From Paraglaciecola chathamensis S18K6 (lineage in GTDB: Bacteria; Pseudomonadota; Gammaproteobacteria; Enterobacterales; Alteromonadaceae), in NCBI GenBank assembly GCA_000314955.1, contig BAEM01000032.1, forward strand, positions 279,609 to 343,608: a DNA stretch of 64,000 nt, given 5' to 3'. The notes under the pieces are model-generated. The model was not told where the DNA came from. It ran no database searches and saw only the letters and a list, made by a program, of their open reading frames with translations. Every line of letters starts with the position of its first letter. The first letter of the stretch is position 1. Below, one piece after another: positions 49,803 through 59,942 of this stretch. The position numbers and the translations under genes are program-made.

Positions 49803-51311
49803 ATGCAGCAAACAAAACCACAATTAAGCTTTTGGCAAATTTGGAATATGTGCTTTGGCTTTTTAGGTATTCAATTCGGTTTTGCTTTGCAAAATTCAAA
49901 CGTCAGCCGAATTTTTGAATCTCTTGGCGCAGACTACAGTAACCTAGCAGTGCTGTGGGTCGCGGCGCCCATTACCGGCCTTGTAGTGCAACCCATAATT
50001 GGCTATTTGAGCGATAATACCTGGAACCGTTTAGGCAGAAGGCGTCCGTATTTTTTATGGGGCGCCATAGCGGCAAGTGGCGCGCTATTTATTATGCCCA
50101 ATTCACCTACTTTGTGGTTCGCTGCAGGTATGCTCTGGATTATGGATGCCTCTATCAACGTCTCAATGGAGCCTTTTCGTGCATTCGTCGGTGACATGCT
50201 GCCTCCTAAGCAGCGCGCCAGTGGTTATGCCATGCAAACCTTTTTCATTGGTATTGGCGCGGTCGTTGCCTCAGCCTTACCTTGGATGATGACCAATTGG
50301 TTTGATATCTCGAATATTGCTGAACCGGGCTCAGTAGCGGATTCCGTTAAATTTTCATTCTATGCCGGCGGCAGTATTTTTCTTTTGGCTGTGTTGTGGA
50401 CGGTTGTTTCTACGAAAGAGTACTCCCCAGAGCAACTGGCGGCGTTTGATGCTGCCCAGGCGCAAATTGACCAGAAAAAAGACACAAACACGACGACACG
50501 TACACAAAAGCAATATACTCGTGGAGGCAGCGGATTCACTGCCGTAGGCCTGATTTTACTCGCCGTTATTTATACCAATATTGATGCCCTGGATCAAAAT
50601 CTTTATATCTTAGCAGGGGGCCTGATAGCGTTTGGTGTGTGTCAGTTTGTTGCTGCTTTTATGGTTCGCCAGCAGTATACCAAAAACGGGTTTGCTCAAG
50701 TGATGGGGGACCTGTTTGCTATGCCTCAGGCCATGCGCCAGCTTGCAGTCGTGCAATTTTTCTCTTGGTTTCCACTGTTTGCTATGTGGATTTACACCAA
50801 CTCTGCTGTCACCTCCCATCATTTCGGTAGTCGTGATACAAGCTCAGTAGCGTATAACGAAGGTGCTGACTGGGTATCAATTTTAATGGCGACCTATAAC
50901 GGGGTATCTATTATCGCAGCAATTGTGATCCCTGTGGTGGTGCGTATCCTTAATTTACAGTATGCCCATTTAATCAATTTATCCTTAGGCGGAATTGGAT
51001 TTATTTCATTTTGGTTTATTCGCGACCCTGCGTGGCTGGTGCTGGCGATGGTGGGAGTCGGTTTTGCTTGGGCATCAATTCTATCTGTGCCCTATGCCAT
51101 ATTGGCCAACGTACTGCCGAGCAATAAAATGGGTGTCTACATGGGAATATTCAATTTCTTTATCGTTATTCCACAAATATTAGCCGCCAGTATCTTAGGT
51201 TTTCTGGTGACGAAAGTCTTTGATAATCAACCTATTTTTGCTTTAGTGATCGGCGGTTGTAGCATGCTTATCGCTGGTGTCATGACGTTACGTGTCAAAG
51301 TTCCTCAATAG
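49803..51311 (+). CDS. MFS sugar transporter of the GPH/SLC45-like group (maltose/maltodextrin)
   Basis: The protein has 502 residues and 12 hydrophobic helices. The start SFWQIWNMCFGFLGIQFGFA, the loop DNTWNRLGRRRPYFLWGA and DASINVSMEPFRAFVGD are typical of proton-linked disaccharide symporters of marine gammaproteobacteria. A hydrophilic central loop (about 210-240) is rich in Gln and Thr. The sugar is inferred from the amylase gene 20 bp downstream and the LacI regulator. AGAGAAGG precedes the ATG. Confidence 0.85.
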   Translation: MQQTKPQLSFWQIWNMCFGFLGIQFGFALQNSNVSRIFESLGADYSNLAVLWVAAPITGLVVQPIIGYLSDNTWNRLGRRRPYFLWGAIAASGALFIMPNSPTLWFAAGMLWIMDASINVSMEPFRAFVGDMLPPKQRASGYAMQTFFIGIGAVVASALPWMMTNWFDISNIAEPGSVADSVKFSFYAGGSIFLLAVLWTVVSTKEYSPEQLAAFDAAQAQIDQKKDTNTTTRTQKQYTRGGSGFTAVGLILLAVIYTNIDALDQNLYILAGGLIAFGVCQFVAAFMVRQQYTKNGFAQVMGDLFAMPQAMRQLAVVQFFSWFPLFAMWIYTNSAVTSHHFGSRDTSSVAYNEGADWVSILMATYNGVSIIAAIVIPVVVRILNLQYAHLINLSLGGIGFISFWFIRDPAWLVLAMVGVGFAWASILSVPYAILANVLPSNKMGVYMGIFNFFIVIPQILAASILGFLVTKVFDNQPIFALVIGGCSMLIAGVMTLRVKVPQ

Positions 51312-51331
51312 CTCATATCGGATTAGATAAA

Positions 51332-53065
51332 ATGATGAAACAAAAACTGTTAGCCCGCCCGTCACTTTCCTGTTTTACGTTCACCGCAATGACTATGGCA
51401 TTGACCCTTGCGTTAACCGCATGTACCCATACGAGTCACACAGCGTCAGTTGATAGCGCAGAACAAAGCACAGCACAGTATTACGGCACGGATAACCCCT
51501 TTGTGAAAGAAGCCGTTTATTTCGTGATGACAGACCGCTTCGTCGATGGAGATGCGAGTAACAATTACCCAGAACAAGGGGGGAATCTCCCCAGTTTTGA
51601 TTTACCTCTTTATGCTGATAATGGTGATGCCGCCAATGTGGGTTATTTAGGTGGCGATCTAAAAGGTGTGTTAGATAATGCGCAGTACATCAGTAACATG
51701 GGGTTCACAGCGGTTTGGCTAACCCCCATTGTAGAAAACCCCGATCAGCAGTTTTCAGGGGGGGAGGCGATAGCGTATGGAGGAGCGTTCAAAGATGGCG
51801 GTAAATCTGCTTATCATGGCTATTGGGCATCCAATTTTTATAAAATAGATGAGCATTACCCGTCTGAAAATTTAGATTACAAAACATACACCAACAAAAT
51901 GCGCGACCAATTTGGCATCAAAACCGTGTTTGACGTGGTGGCAAATCATGGTTCACCGTCGTTTAGTATGCCTGTAGAGCAAGATCAATTTGGCAAGTTG
52001 TATGACCTGAATGGGCGTTTAGTGGCTGATCATCAAAATTTGGCCCCAGAGAAACTAGACCCAAATAATCCGCTGCACCAGTTTTATCACACCAGCCCAG
52101 ACATCATGCAACTTTCAAATTTGAATGAAGACAACCCGCAATTGCGTGACTATCTGATTAACTCGTACTTGTATTGGATAGAGCAGGGCGCAGATGCTTT
52201 TCGTATCGACACGATTAAACATGTTCCCCATCACTTTTGGCAAGAAATGGCAGCAAGAGTGAGGGAACAGTACCCAGACTTTTTTATGTTTGCCGAGAGC
52301 TTTGACTACAATGCGAACTTTATCGCCCAGCACACCCTTGCGAAAAACGGCGGGATCAGTGTGTTAGATTTTCCTGGCCAAAAAGCAATCACGAGTGTAT
52401 TTGAAACACCGGGCAGTGATTACGCCTCATTATTGTCGTATTTACACTTAACCCATGGGCCTTACGCAAACCCCTATGAGCTAACCACTTTCTACGATAA
52501 CCATGATATGCCACGCATGAACGCGAGCGATTCAGGGTTTATTGATGCCAACAATTGGTTATTTACCAGCAGAGGGATCCCCGTTGTTTATCAAGGCTCA
52601 GAAATAGGGTTTATGCGAGGAAAGGCAGAACACCAAGGGAATCGGAATTATTTGGGCCAAGAAAATATTGAAATTGCCAAGTCTCACCCTATTCAACAAC
52701 AGTTATCTGCGATCGCCAATATAAGAAAGAATGTACCGGCATTGCAAAATGGTTTGCAAGTCAACCTTGAATTCAAAGGCGATCATGCGGCGTTTTATCG
52801 TGTTATTCAAAAAGGCGATATTGCACAAACCGCATTAGTGTTACTCAACAAAAGCGACAAATCGCATCGCTTTGCAATTACCCAATACCTAGATAAAGGT
52901 ACATGGACCGAAATGCGTTTTGAGCAACAAGCGCAGACCATTACGACCGGCGATGCATTACTGGCTGATGTGGCAGGTCATAGTGTAAACGTCTGGGTTA
53001 AAGAGGGCGCCGTGGTTAATGATGCCCTCAAATATGAGTTGTCTAAATTGATGGCGTTTAAATAA
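51332..53065 (+). CDS. GH13 alpha-amylase-type lipoprotein
   Basis: The protein has 577 residues. The signal ends in a lipobox LTAC with Cys31, so it is probably anchored at the outer membrane. GH13 regions are visible: region I VFDVVANHG, region II DAFRIDTIKH with nucleophile D293, region III FMFAESFD with acid/base E322, region IV YDNHDM with D392. The N-terminal EAVYFVMTDRFVDGDASNN is like cyclomaltodextrinase or CGTase-type enzymes, so maltodextrins or cyclodextrins are possible substrates. It is co-transcribed with the transporter gene and should supply it with short sugars. Confidence 0.9.
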   Translation: MMKQKLLARPSLSCFTFTAMTMALTLALTACTHTSHTASVDSAEQSTAQYYGTDNPFVKEAVYFVMTDRFVDGDASNNYPEQGGNLPSFDLPLYADNGDAANVGYLGGDLKGVLDNAQYISNMGFTAVWLTPIVENPDQQFSGGEAIAYGGAFKDGGKSAYHGYWASNFYKIDEHYPSENLDYKTYTNKMRDQFGIKTVFDVVANHGSPSFSMPVEQDQFGKLYDLNGRLVADHQNLAPEKLDPNNPLHQFYHTSPDIMQLSNLNEDNPQLRDYLINSYLYWIEQGADAFRIDTIKHVPHHFWQEMAARVREQYPDFFMFAESFDYNANFIAQHTLAKNGGISVLDFPGQKAITSVFETPGSDYASLLSYLHLTHGPYANPYELTTFYDNHDMPRMNASDSGFIDANNWLFTSRGIPVVYQGSEIGFMRGKAEHQGNRNYLGQENIEIAKSHPIQQQLSAIANIRKNVPALQNGLQVNLEFKGDHAAFYRVIQKGDIAQTALVLLNKSDKSHRFAITQYLDKGTWTEMRFEQQAQTITTGDALLADVAGHSVNVWVKEGAVVNDALKYELSKLMAFK

Positions 53066-53074
53066 ATGATTACG

Positions 53075-53113
53075 CAGCGGAGCAAGTACGTTATTTAGTA
53101 CTATGCTCCGCTG
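53075..53113. terminator. Bidirectional hairpin between amylase and LacI-type genes
   Basis: CAGCGGAGCA pairs perfectly with TGCTCCGCTG, with an inner AGTAC/GTACT. It overlaps the stop and last codons of the regulator gene. There is no U run. Confidence 0.6.
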
Positions 53114-54120
53114 GACTGACGGATAACAAGATCAACATGCATTAAGTAATGCTCCACTTCTTCCCCCGCGATTAACCTTAATAAACTGTCTACTAAAATC
53201 TCACCGGCTAAAATTGTGTCTTGCTTGACCGTGGTTAAGCCTGGTGTAGCGAAACTCGCGACAGGGACATTGTCGAAGCCAACGACGGCAATTTGTTGTG
53301 GGATCGATATATTGCTATCGCGTAAGGCTCGAAGCACACCTATGGCTATCAGGTCACTAGCACACACGATGGCATCAATATTGGGATGACGTTCAAGTAG
53401 TAATAAGGTCGCGCTGTAGCCCGAATCTTCGGTTGATATTGCGTCCTGCTGTACGGCACTTTGCGCTACATCAGCAAGCGTCAACGCTTTATGATAGCCC
53501 TGGTAGCGGGCAAAAAACTCAGGCGCACGGGAATCTGCCCCGCCGATAAAGGCAAATCGTTTTCGACCCAGATCGAGTAGGTGCTGGGTAACGTCAAATC
53601 CCCCTTGGAAATTATCACAACCAATTGAAACACCCGGGTGTTCATCATCAAGGGCGCCCCAGCGCACGAAATGCGTGTTTTGTGCCTCGAGCTGAGTAAG
53701 CTTAGTGCAGTATTCTGTGTAATCGCCATATCCTAATAGGATAATGCCATCGGCTTTATTTGAATCTTCATATTCAGCATGCCAATCATCGCTTAAATTT
53801 TGAAATGAAATTAGTAAGTCATATCCAGCATTTGCCGATGCCCGCGTGATACTGCCAAGCATGGATAGAAAAAAAGGATTAATGAGAGAATTATCTGATG
53901 TTGGGTCTTCGAACAACAAAAGCGCTAGGGTTTTACTGTGCTGACGCCTTAGGTTACTGGCGTTCTTGTCAACTTTATAATTAAGTTCACGAGCTATGGC
54001 TTGCACTTTTTCACGAGTTTCTTTATTAACTAAAGGGCTATTGCGAAGTGCACGAGACACCGTAGACTGCGATACACCAGCGTGATGGGCAATATCAAAC
54101 GATGTAGCTTTCTCTTTCAT
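53101..54120 (-). CDS. LacI-family transcriptional regulator of the maltodextrin locus
   Basis: The protein has 339 residues. The helix-turn-helix SFDIAHHAGVSQSTVSRALR (about 8-27) and the hinge helix ARELNYKVDKNASNLRR are followed by a periplasmic-binding-like sensor domain (about 62-330), with GFDNVPVASFATPGLTTVKQ near the end. It is convergent with the amylase gene and probably controls it and the transporter; the inducer is likely a maltooligosaccharide. This role is inferred from position. Confidence 0.88.
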   Translation of the reverse strand: MKEKATSFDIAHHAGVSQSTVSRALRNSPLVNKETREKVQAIARELNYKVDKNASNLRRQHSKTLALLLFEDPTSDNSLINPFFLSMLGSITRASANAGYDLLISFQNLSDDWHAEYEDSNKADGIILLGYGDYTEYCTKLTQLEAQNTHFVRWGALDDEHPGVSIGCDNFQGGFDVTQHLLDLGRKRFAFIGGADSRAPEFFARYQGYHKALTLADVAQSAVQQDAISTEDSGYSATLLLLERHPNIDAIVCASDLIAIGVLRALRDSNISIPQQIAVVGFDNVPVASFATPGLTTVKQDTILAGEILVDSLLRLIAGEEVEHYLMHVDLVIRQSSGA

Positions 54121-54355
54121 TATTAGAAACCTTATTCAACAAACACAGAACAATAGACCATTTATAAATAAGAGTTATACACTAGCCAGCTTTTTAAATC
54201 CCTAACAAAATACCAACACGCTGGGTTTTTGCACGTTTATTATACTAAATGTTAAGTCGCTGATTTAGCTTATTTAAAGTGTCCTTATTATGACCTATTT
54301 AATTACATCATATTCACTGGCTTGCTAATAAAAGGGCTTTTCGGGCGTAGAATAC

Positions 54356-54364
54356 TGGTATAAT
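54356..54364 (+). promoter_or_regulatory. Extended -10 promoter of glnS
   Basis: TGGTATAAT is a perfect TATAAT with an upstream TG, the extended -10 form; the -35 region (GCTTTT, 17 bp upstream) is poor. It lies about 40 bp before the glnS start. Confidence 0.7.
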
Positions 54365-54405
54365 ATCCGCTGTTTTCCATGTATTAGCGTTAGGGGTAAT
54401 TATTA

Positions 54406-56082
54406 ATGGCCGAGACCGAAAGTCGTCCGACCAATTTCATTCGTCAAATCATCGATAAAGATCTGCAATCGGGTTTGCATACACAAGTGCAAACGCGTTT
54501 TCCACCAGAGCCAAACGGTTATTTACATATAGGTCACGCAAAATCGATTTGTTTAAATTTCGGTATCGCTCAGGATTACCAAGGACAATGCAATTTACGC
54601 TTTGATGATACCAACCCTGACAAAGAAGACATTGATTACGTTAATGCGATCAAAAACGATGTCACATGGCTTGGTTTTGAATGGCAGGGCGAGGCTCGCT
54701 ATTCTTCTAACTACTTCGACCAATTGCACGCGTATGCGCTGGAATTGATTGAAAAAGGATTAGCGTACGTTGATTTTTCTAATCAAGAACAAGTACGTGA
54801 GATGCGCGGCACCCTCACAAAGCCAGGTACCAACAGTCCATATCGCGATACTTCGATTGAAGAGAATCTTGCGCAATTTGCTAAGATGAGAAACGGCGAA
54901 TACAAAGAAGGCCAGTGCCTACTGCGCGCTAAAATTGATATGTCGTCGCCGTTTATGTGTATGCGCGACCCAGCGTTATACCGCGTAAAATTCGCCCATC
55001 ACCATCAAACAGGTGATAAGTGGTGTATTTATCCCATGTACGATTTTACCCATTGTATCTCTGATGCAATAGAGGGTATCACTCACTCTTTATGTACTTT
55101 GGAGTTTCAGGATAATCGTCGTTTATATGACTGGGTGTTGGAAAATATCACTATTGATGTTGTGCCTCGTCAATACGAGTTTTCTCGATTGAATCTTGAA
55201 TATACCGTTTTGAGCAAACGAAAACTGATTCAGTTAGTAGAAGAGCAGTATGTTAGCGGTTGGGACGACCCCCGTATGCCAACGATAGCTGGGTTGCGCC
55301 GCAGAGGGTTTACCGCAGCTTCAATCCGTGAGTTTTGTAAACGCATCGGCGTGACCAAAATGGATAACATGGTTGAAATGGGCATGCTAGAGGCACCGCT
55401 GCGGGATGAGCTCAACGAAAATGCTCCTCGTGCTATGGCCGTGCTTGAGCCCGTTAAAATCGTAATAGAGAACTATCCCCAAGATGGTGTCGAATTATTG
55501 GATGCACCTAATCATCCAAATCGACCTGAAATGGGCAGTCGCCAAGTTCCTTTTACCAAAGAGATATACATTGAGGCTGAAGACTTTAGAGAAGAAGCCA
55601 ATAAGAAGTTTAAGCGTTTGGTATTAGGCAAAGAAGTACGTTTACGAAATGCTTATGTGATCAAAGCACAGCGCGTTGAAAAAGACGAGCAGGGCAATGT
55701 AACCACCATATTTTGTGAATATGACCCTGATACTTTAGGTAAAGATCCAGCTGATGGTCGCAAGGTAAAAGGCGTGATCCACTGGGTTTCAGCTGAGCAT
55801 GCTGTTGCGGCTGAAATCCGTTTATATGACAGTCTATTCTCTGTGCCTAACCCCGCGGCTGAAGAAGATTTTGCGGCCTGTATTAATACGAATTCGTTAA
55901 CGGTTAAGAACGGCTGGGTTGAACCAAGCTTGGCCAAGGTTGATGTCAATTCATCAGAGATACACGCCTATCAGTTTGAGCGTACTGGGTATTTTTGTTT
56001 TGACAAAGACAGCACGGCAGACAAATTAGTGTTTAATCGTACGGTTGGCTTGCGCGACACGTGGGCAAAGATTGGTGATTAA
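54406..56082 (+). CDS. glnS: Glutaminyl-tRNA synthetase
   Basis: The protein has 558 residues, a class I synthetase. [20 protein letters not shown] carries the HIGH motif and [11 protein letters not shown] the KMSKS-like motif; the C-terminal beta-barrel anticodon domain spans about 340-550. It charges tRNA-Gln directly. AGGGGT precedes the ATG. Single gene with its own promoter and a strong terminator. Confidence 0.97.
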   Translation: MAETESRPTNFIRQIIDKDLQSGLHTQVQTRFPPEPNGYLHIGHAKSICLNFGIAQDYQGQCNLRFDDTNPDKEDIDYVNAIKNDVTWLGFEWQGEARYSSNYFDQLHAYALELIEKGLAYVDFSNQEQVREMRGTLTKPGTNSPYRDTSIEENLAQFAKMRNGEYKEGQCLLRAKIDMSSPFMCMRDPALYRVKFAHHHQTGDKWCIYPMYDFTHCISDAIEGITHSLCTLEFQDNRRLYDWVLENITIDVVPRQYEFSRLNLEYTVLSKRKLIQLVEEQYVSGWDDPRMPTIAGLRRRGFTAASIREFCKRIGVTKMDNMVEMGMLEAPLRDELNENAPRAMAVLEPVKIVIENYPQDGVELLDAPNHPNRPEMGSRQVPFTKEIYIEAEDFREEANKKFKRLVLGKEVRLRNAYVIKAQRVEKDEQGNVTTIFCEYDPDTLGKDPADGRKVKGVIHWVSAEHAVAAEIRLYDSLFSVPNPAAEEDFAACINTNSLTVKNGWVEPSLAKVDVNSSEIHAYQFERTGYFCFDKDSTADKLVFNRTVGLRDTWAKIGD

Positions 56083-56127
56083 TACCAGTTCACATGTGTA
56101 TGTGACATTAGCAAAATAGCATTATTG

Positions 56128-56168
56128 AAAAAGCCCCTGTTATTTTTTAAATAACAGGGGCTTTTTTA
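56128..56168. terminator. Bidirectional terminator between glnS and yciK
   Basis: AAAAGCCCCTGTTATTT pairs with AAATAACAGGGGCTTTT, with T runs on both strands. Confidence 0.92.
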
Positions 56169-56226
56169 TATCATCTAGAGACAGCGTTACTTGTGCCAAG
56201 TGACGATAATTATCTGCTTTGAAAAA

Positions 56227-56970
56227 CTACTTAGGCTGTGCGTGAAATGTTTTGCCTGATTCATGCTTACTTGCATCACTCATTAAATACAAATAAAGCG
56301 GCATGATCTCTTCAGGGGTTTTTAACTTACTTGCATCTTCTGCTGGGTAAGCTTGTGCCCGCATGTTGGTGCGAGTGCCGCCTGGGTTAATACAATTTGC
56401 TCGAATTGAGGTATTTTCGTTTTCATCCGCTATGATTTCCATCATGCCTTGGGTGGCGAATTTCGAAATTGAATAACTGCCCCAATAAGCGCGCCCTTTC
56501 AAACCAACACTGGAGGTGGTGAAAACAAGCGATGCGTTTGTCGATTTCTTCATTACCGGTATCAGCGCTTGAGTCATAAAAAACTGACTATTCACATTGA
56601 CTTGCATCACGTTATTCCAATCGTCTTCATTGATTTGCTGGAAAGGTTCAAGATGACCTAACAGGCTTGCGTTGTGCAATACGCCATCCAGGCTAGCGAA
56701 CTGATTGTCAATCGTGTTGGCCATGTCGCGATAGTGCTGCGGCGTAGCGCCTTGCAAATCTAACGGAATAATAGCTGGCTCCGGGCCTCCATTTGCGACA
56801 ATTTCGTCATAAACGGCTTCTAACTTACTGACCGTTCTACCGAGCAAGATGACAGTGGCGCCGTACTTAGCAAATTGTAAGGCCGCTTCTTTCCCTATGC
56901 CATCGCCTGCGCCAGTAACAAGTATCGTTTTCGACGTTAAAAGCCCGCTGGTTGGTTGAAAATTAAACAT
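56227..56970 (-). CDS. yciK: Short-chain dehydrogenase YciK
   Basis: The protein has 247 residues. Marks of SDR enzymes: ILVTGAGDGIGKEAA (cofactor loop), LHNASLLG, and the Ser-Tyr-Lys set in TTSSVGLKGRAYWGSYSISK. PGGTRTNMRAQAYPAED is typical of YciK. Substrate unknown. In E. coli yciK is next to sohB; here a lipase gene lies between the two. Confidence 0.9.
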   Translation of the reverse strand: MFNFQPTSGLLTSKTILVTGAGDGIGKEAALQFAKYGATVILLGRTVSKLEAVYDEIVANGGPEPAIIPLDLQGATPQHYRDMANTIDNQFASLDGVLHNASLLGHLEPFQQINEDDWNNVMQVNVNSQFFMTQALIPVMKKSTNASLVFTTSSVGLKGRAYWGSYSISKFATQGMMEIIADENENTSIRANCINPGGTRTNMRAQAYPAEDASKLKTPEEIMPLYLYLMSDASKHESGKTFHAQPK

Positions 56971-57229
56971 ATATTTCTATTTCAAGTAAATTTTGCTGAT
57001 TTTATCATTTAGATGTGAAAATATCCTACCGAAATAGTCGTGGAAGACTGGATTGTTTTACGTTACATGTTGTTAACAAACCTTTGCAAATCAATATCAA
57101 ACTAAATAAGATGGTTCAGGAAGTAACTGGTCTAACGTGTTATTTATATCGATGATAAATGTGCATAGGTCGAATTGATTCCAAGAACATGCAAAGCCAA
57201 TTGAAATAATAAAGAGGTAGGGAAATACA

Positions 57230-59845
57230 ATGAATAAACTTTTGCTTAGTGCGAGTATCGCAGCTGTGCTGGGACTAACAGGCTGTAATGGAGACTCGGT
57301 AGCAGATTTAGAGACCGATACCCCCGTAGAGAAACCGTTTGCTCGGGTGGTATTTGATCCTGCCAACAGCGACCTTAATTTACCGAATGATTTATTGATG
57401 TTACCAAGCGGTAGCTTTTTCGATTTTACGTTAAATACAGAAGGGACGGAAACGTTTGATGGCGGCAACCCTGAACACGCACTAAGCGCGCTAGATGGAT
57501 GGTCGACTCAGAATCCTTTCTCGATTAATGTCACTTTACCTACCGGTCTTGATATTGATGCCAGTAGTGTTAATGGATCATCAATTAAGTTATTTCAGGC
57601 TACCCAAGCGTTAGAGGGTACCTCAGAAACGTGTCAAGCAATTGCGGCCGCTGCTGCTGCTCCAGGCGTGCCTTGTGAACTAGGTGATGAATTGGTGTAC
57701 GGCGAAGATTTCATTGCCTCATACGAGTCAGGAGCTGGGACAGGTTCGATCACGGTTATTCCATTAAAACCACTGGCGGCTGGTCAAGGCCATATGTTGG
57801 TGGTAACAGATTCTCTTTTAGATACAGACGGCAAAAGTATCAAAGGTTCAAGCTCTTGGGAGCTAGCCCGCCAAGACATACGCACTCTACCGCTTTCAAC
57901 AGACGAGCAATTGCAACTACAAACGTTAGTCAATAGCATTGTTGACGTTATTATTCCCACGGGCATTGAACGCGAAGCGATTTCATATGCCTCATACTTC
58001 TCGACGGTCTCGGCTGGCAGTGTGATGGACTCGGTTAAAAATCTGCAAATTGCAGGTTACGCTACTGCATTCGGGGCGGCTATGACTGCGACGGGTGGCG
58101 ACGTTGCTACTTCTGCGTCTGTAGCGCGTGATTATTTGCCGCAGCTTGATGTTTCAGGTGACAATGTTAGCAACGCGTATGAGGCCCTTAATTCACAATT
58201 GGGCGCCACATACACCGCATTACAGGCTCAAGGGTTGGGAACATGTGCTGAGCTATCTGCTGCAGTGACTGCCTCAGGAGGTTCCCCAAGCGCAGAATTA
58301 ACTCAAGCGGCCACATTTGCTGGACCGTTTTGTGCGGCTAAACGTATCGAAGCAGAAGTTAAACTACCTTATTACCTGAGCACGACTAACCCGCTAGGGG
58401 ATTGGTGGCGTGCTATGTGTACTAGCGGTGCAACACTGCAATTAATGGGGGCCGAAACGGTTGCCTCATTAATACAAGCTGGCGCAGTCGGGCCAAATGA
58501 TGCCTTGTGTCAACAAGCGTCGGGCGGGCAGTTACGCGATCTTGATTTATCGTCTTTGGGTATTGATGATCCACGCAACCTAACCAAGTTTAACCCTTTG
58601 CCTATCGCCCAAGGGACAAACACCGATGATGATTCGACATTGATTAATGAAGCAGGCACTGAAACCTTAGGTGTGCAATTTACCGTACCTGACGAGTCTG
58701 TGATTGCTATGCTCTCTGCAGCGACAAATGGTGCGATCCCAATGCAAACTAAGCCTGATAATGGCTGGCCGGTGATCATCGTTCAACATGGTATTACTGG
58801 AGCAAAAGAAAATGCCTTAGTTGTAGCGGCAGCGTTTTCTCTAGCTGGTTTTGCTACAGTTGCAATTGATCATCCGTTACACGGCGGGCGTGGTTTTACA
58901 TTAGCTGACGGTACTGTTGTGAATGCATCGACTCACTCACCAACTGATTATATGAACCTGGCAAGCTTAATAACGGCGCGCGACAACTTGCGTCAAAGCG
59001 CGTCCGACACACTTGGATTGCGCCTGGCCCTTAATGCCATAAACGATGGTTCAGGGATCGTCGATATTGATACATCAGAAGTACATTTTATCGCCCAGAG
59101 TTTAGGGTCGATTTCGGGCATGAACACATTGGCTAATGCGAACACACCGTTTGAAGGTGACTTTGCTGCGTTTAGCGATATGTATAAGGTAGACACAGCT
59201 GTACTGAATGTTCCTTCTGGTGGTGTTGCTAACTTCCTTCTAGAATCACCGGATTTTGGTCCATTAATTAAAGGGTCTTTATTAGCGGAGTCTTCAGAGG
59301 ATTTTGCTACGTTCTTAAGGCAATACGCTGCAGCAAATGATTTGTCAATTGAAGCGGCGATTCGTCCAGCTTACATTGCGTTTGATGAAGCATTAGAGGA
59401 CGATGCGCGCGCAGAAATTGCTGCGACTTTTAGTCAGTTCGTGTTCGCAGCACAAACCATACTAGATGCGGGCGACCCTATTAACTATGCCCAGCGCATG
59501 AGCAGCAATACACCGACATTAATGCAGTTGGTTGTAGGTGGCGGCGTGAATGATGACGGTACAACAGCGCTAACCGATCAAGTGAATCCGGTGGTAACGG
59601 CGTTACCTTTATCTGGTGGTATTCCTTTGTCTCAGGTCATGGGCTTATCACAAGTTTCGTCAACGTCACAAGGCGATGCAGCGCAAAGTGGTGTGGTCTA
59701 CTTCTCAGCTGGAGCACACCAATCTTTGTTTGTTCCTTCACCAAGTTTGGCTGCTACCACAGAGATGCAAACTCAAGCTGTGAACTATTTTGGCTCACAA
59801 GGGAACAATATTGTGATCACAGACGAGTCTGTTGTTGCAAACTAA
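57230..59845 (+). CDS. VolA/Pla-1/Cef-family surface lipase (lipoprotein)
   Basis: The protein has 871 residues. The signal ends LGLTGC|NGDS with Cys19, a lipoprotein. The N-terminal ~300 residues match the bacterial virulence-factor lipase N-terminal type (RVVFDPANSDLNLPNDLLML). The hydrolase part has VIIVQHGITGAKENALVVAA (oxyanion region), DHPLHGGRGF and the nucleophile S624 in FIAQSLGSISGM. In Vibrio, VolA is a surface lysophospholipase that frees fatty acids for uptake; the same role is inferred. GAGGTAGGGAA precedes the ATG. A terminator follows. Confidence 0.87.
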   Translation: MNKLLLSASIAAVLGLTGCNGDSVADLETDTPVEKPFARVVFDPANSDLNLPNDLLMLPSGSFFDFTLNTEGTETFDGGNPEHALSALDGWSTQNPFSINVTLPTGLDIDASSVNGSSIKLFQATQALEGTSETCQAIAAAAAAPGVPCELGDELVYGEDFIASYESGAGTGSITVIPLKPLAAGQGHMLVVTDSLLDTDGKSIKGSSSWELARQDIRTLPLSTDEQLQLQTLVNSIVDVIIPTGIEREAISYASYFSTVSAGSVMDSVKNLQIAGYATAFGAAMTATGGDVATSASVARDYLPQLDVSGDNVSNAYEALNSQLGATYTALQAQGLGTCAELSAAVTASGGSPSAELTQAATFAGPFCAAKRIEAEVKLPYYLSTTNPLGDWWRAMCTSGATLQLMGAETVASLIQAGAVGPNDALCQQASGGQLRDLDLSSLGIDDPRNLTKFNPLPIAQGTNTDDDSTLINEAGTETLGVQFTVPDESVIAMLSAATNGAIPMQTKPDNGWPVIIVQHGITGAKENALVVAAAFSLAGFATVAIDHPLHGGRGFTLADGTVVNASTHSPTDYMNLASLITARDNLRQSASDTLGLRLALNAINDGSGIVDIDTSEVHFIAQSLGSISGMNTLANANTPFEGDFAAFSDMYKVDTAVLNVPSGGVANFLLESPDFGPLIKGSLLAESSEDFATFLRQYAAANDLSIEAAIRPAYIAFDEALEDDARAEIAATFSQFVFAAQTILDAGDPINYAQRMSSNTPTLMQLVVGGGVNDDGTTALTDQVNPVVTALPLSGGIPLSQVMGLSQVSSTSQGDAAQSGVVYFSAGAHQSLFVPSPSLAATTEMQTQAVNYFGSQGNNIVITDESVVAN

Positions 59846-59864
59846 TTCTTTGCCTTATTGATGA

Positions 59865-59892
59865 AAGCTAGGCCATGCCTAGCTTTTTTTTT
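59865..59892 (+). terminator. Rho-independent terminator after the lipase gene
   Basis: AAGCTAGGC pairs with GCCTAGCTT over a three-base loop, followed by TTTTTTT. Confidence 0.92.
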
Positions 59893-59942
59893 GTAAATTA
59901 GTCCCAATATCGCTTAAGTCAGTCATTAAGGAGCACATAGAA

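Noticed and set aside
57097..57468. 123-residue minus-strand frame over the start of the lipase gene
   Set aside because: It is a shadow of the lipase frame and has no family features.
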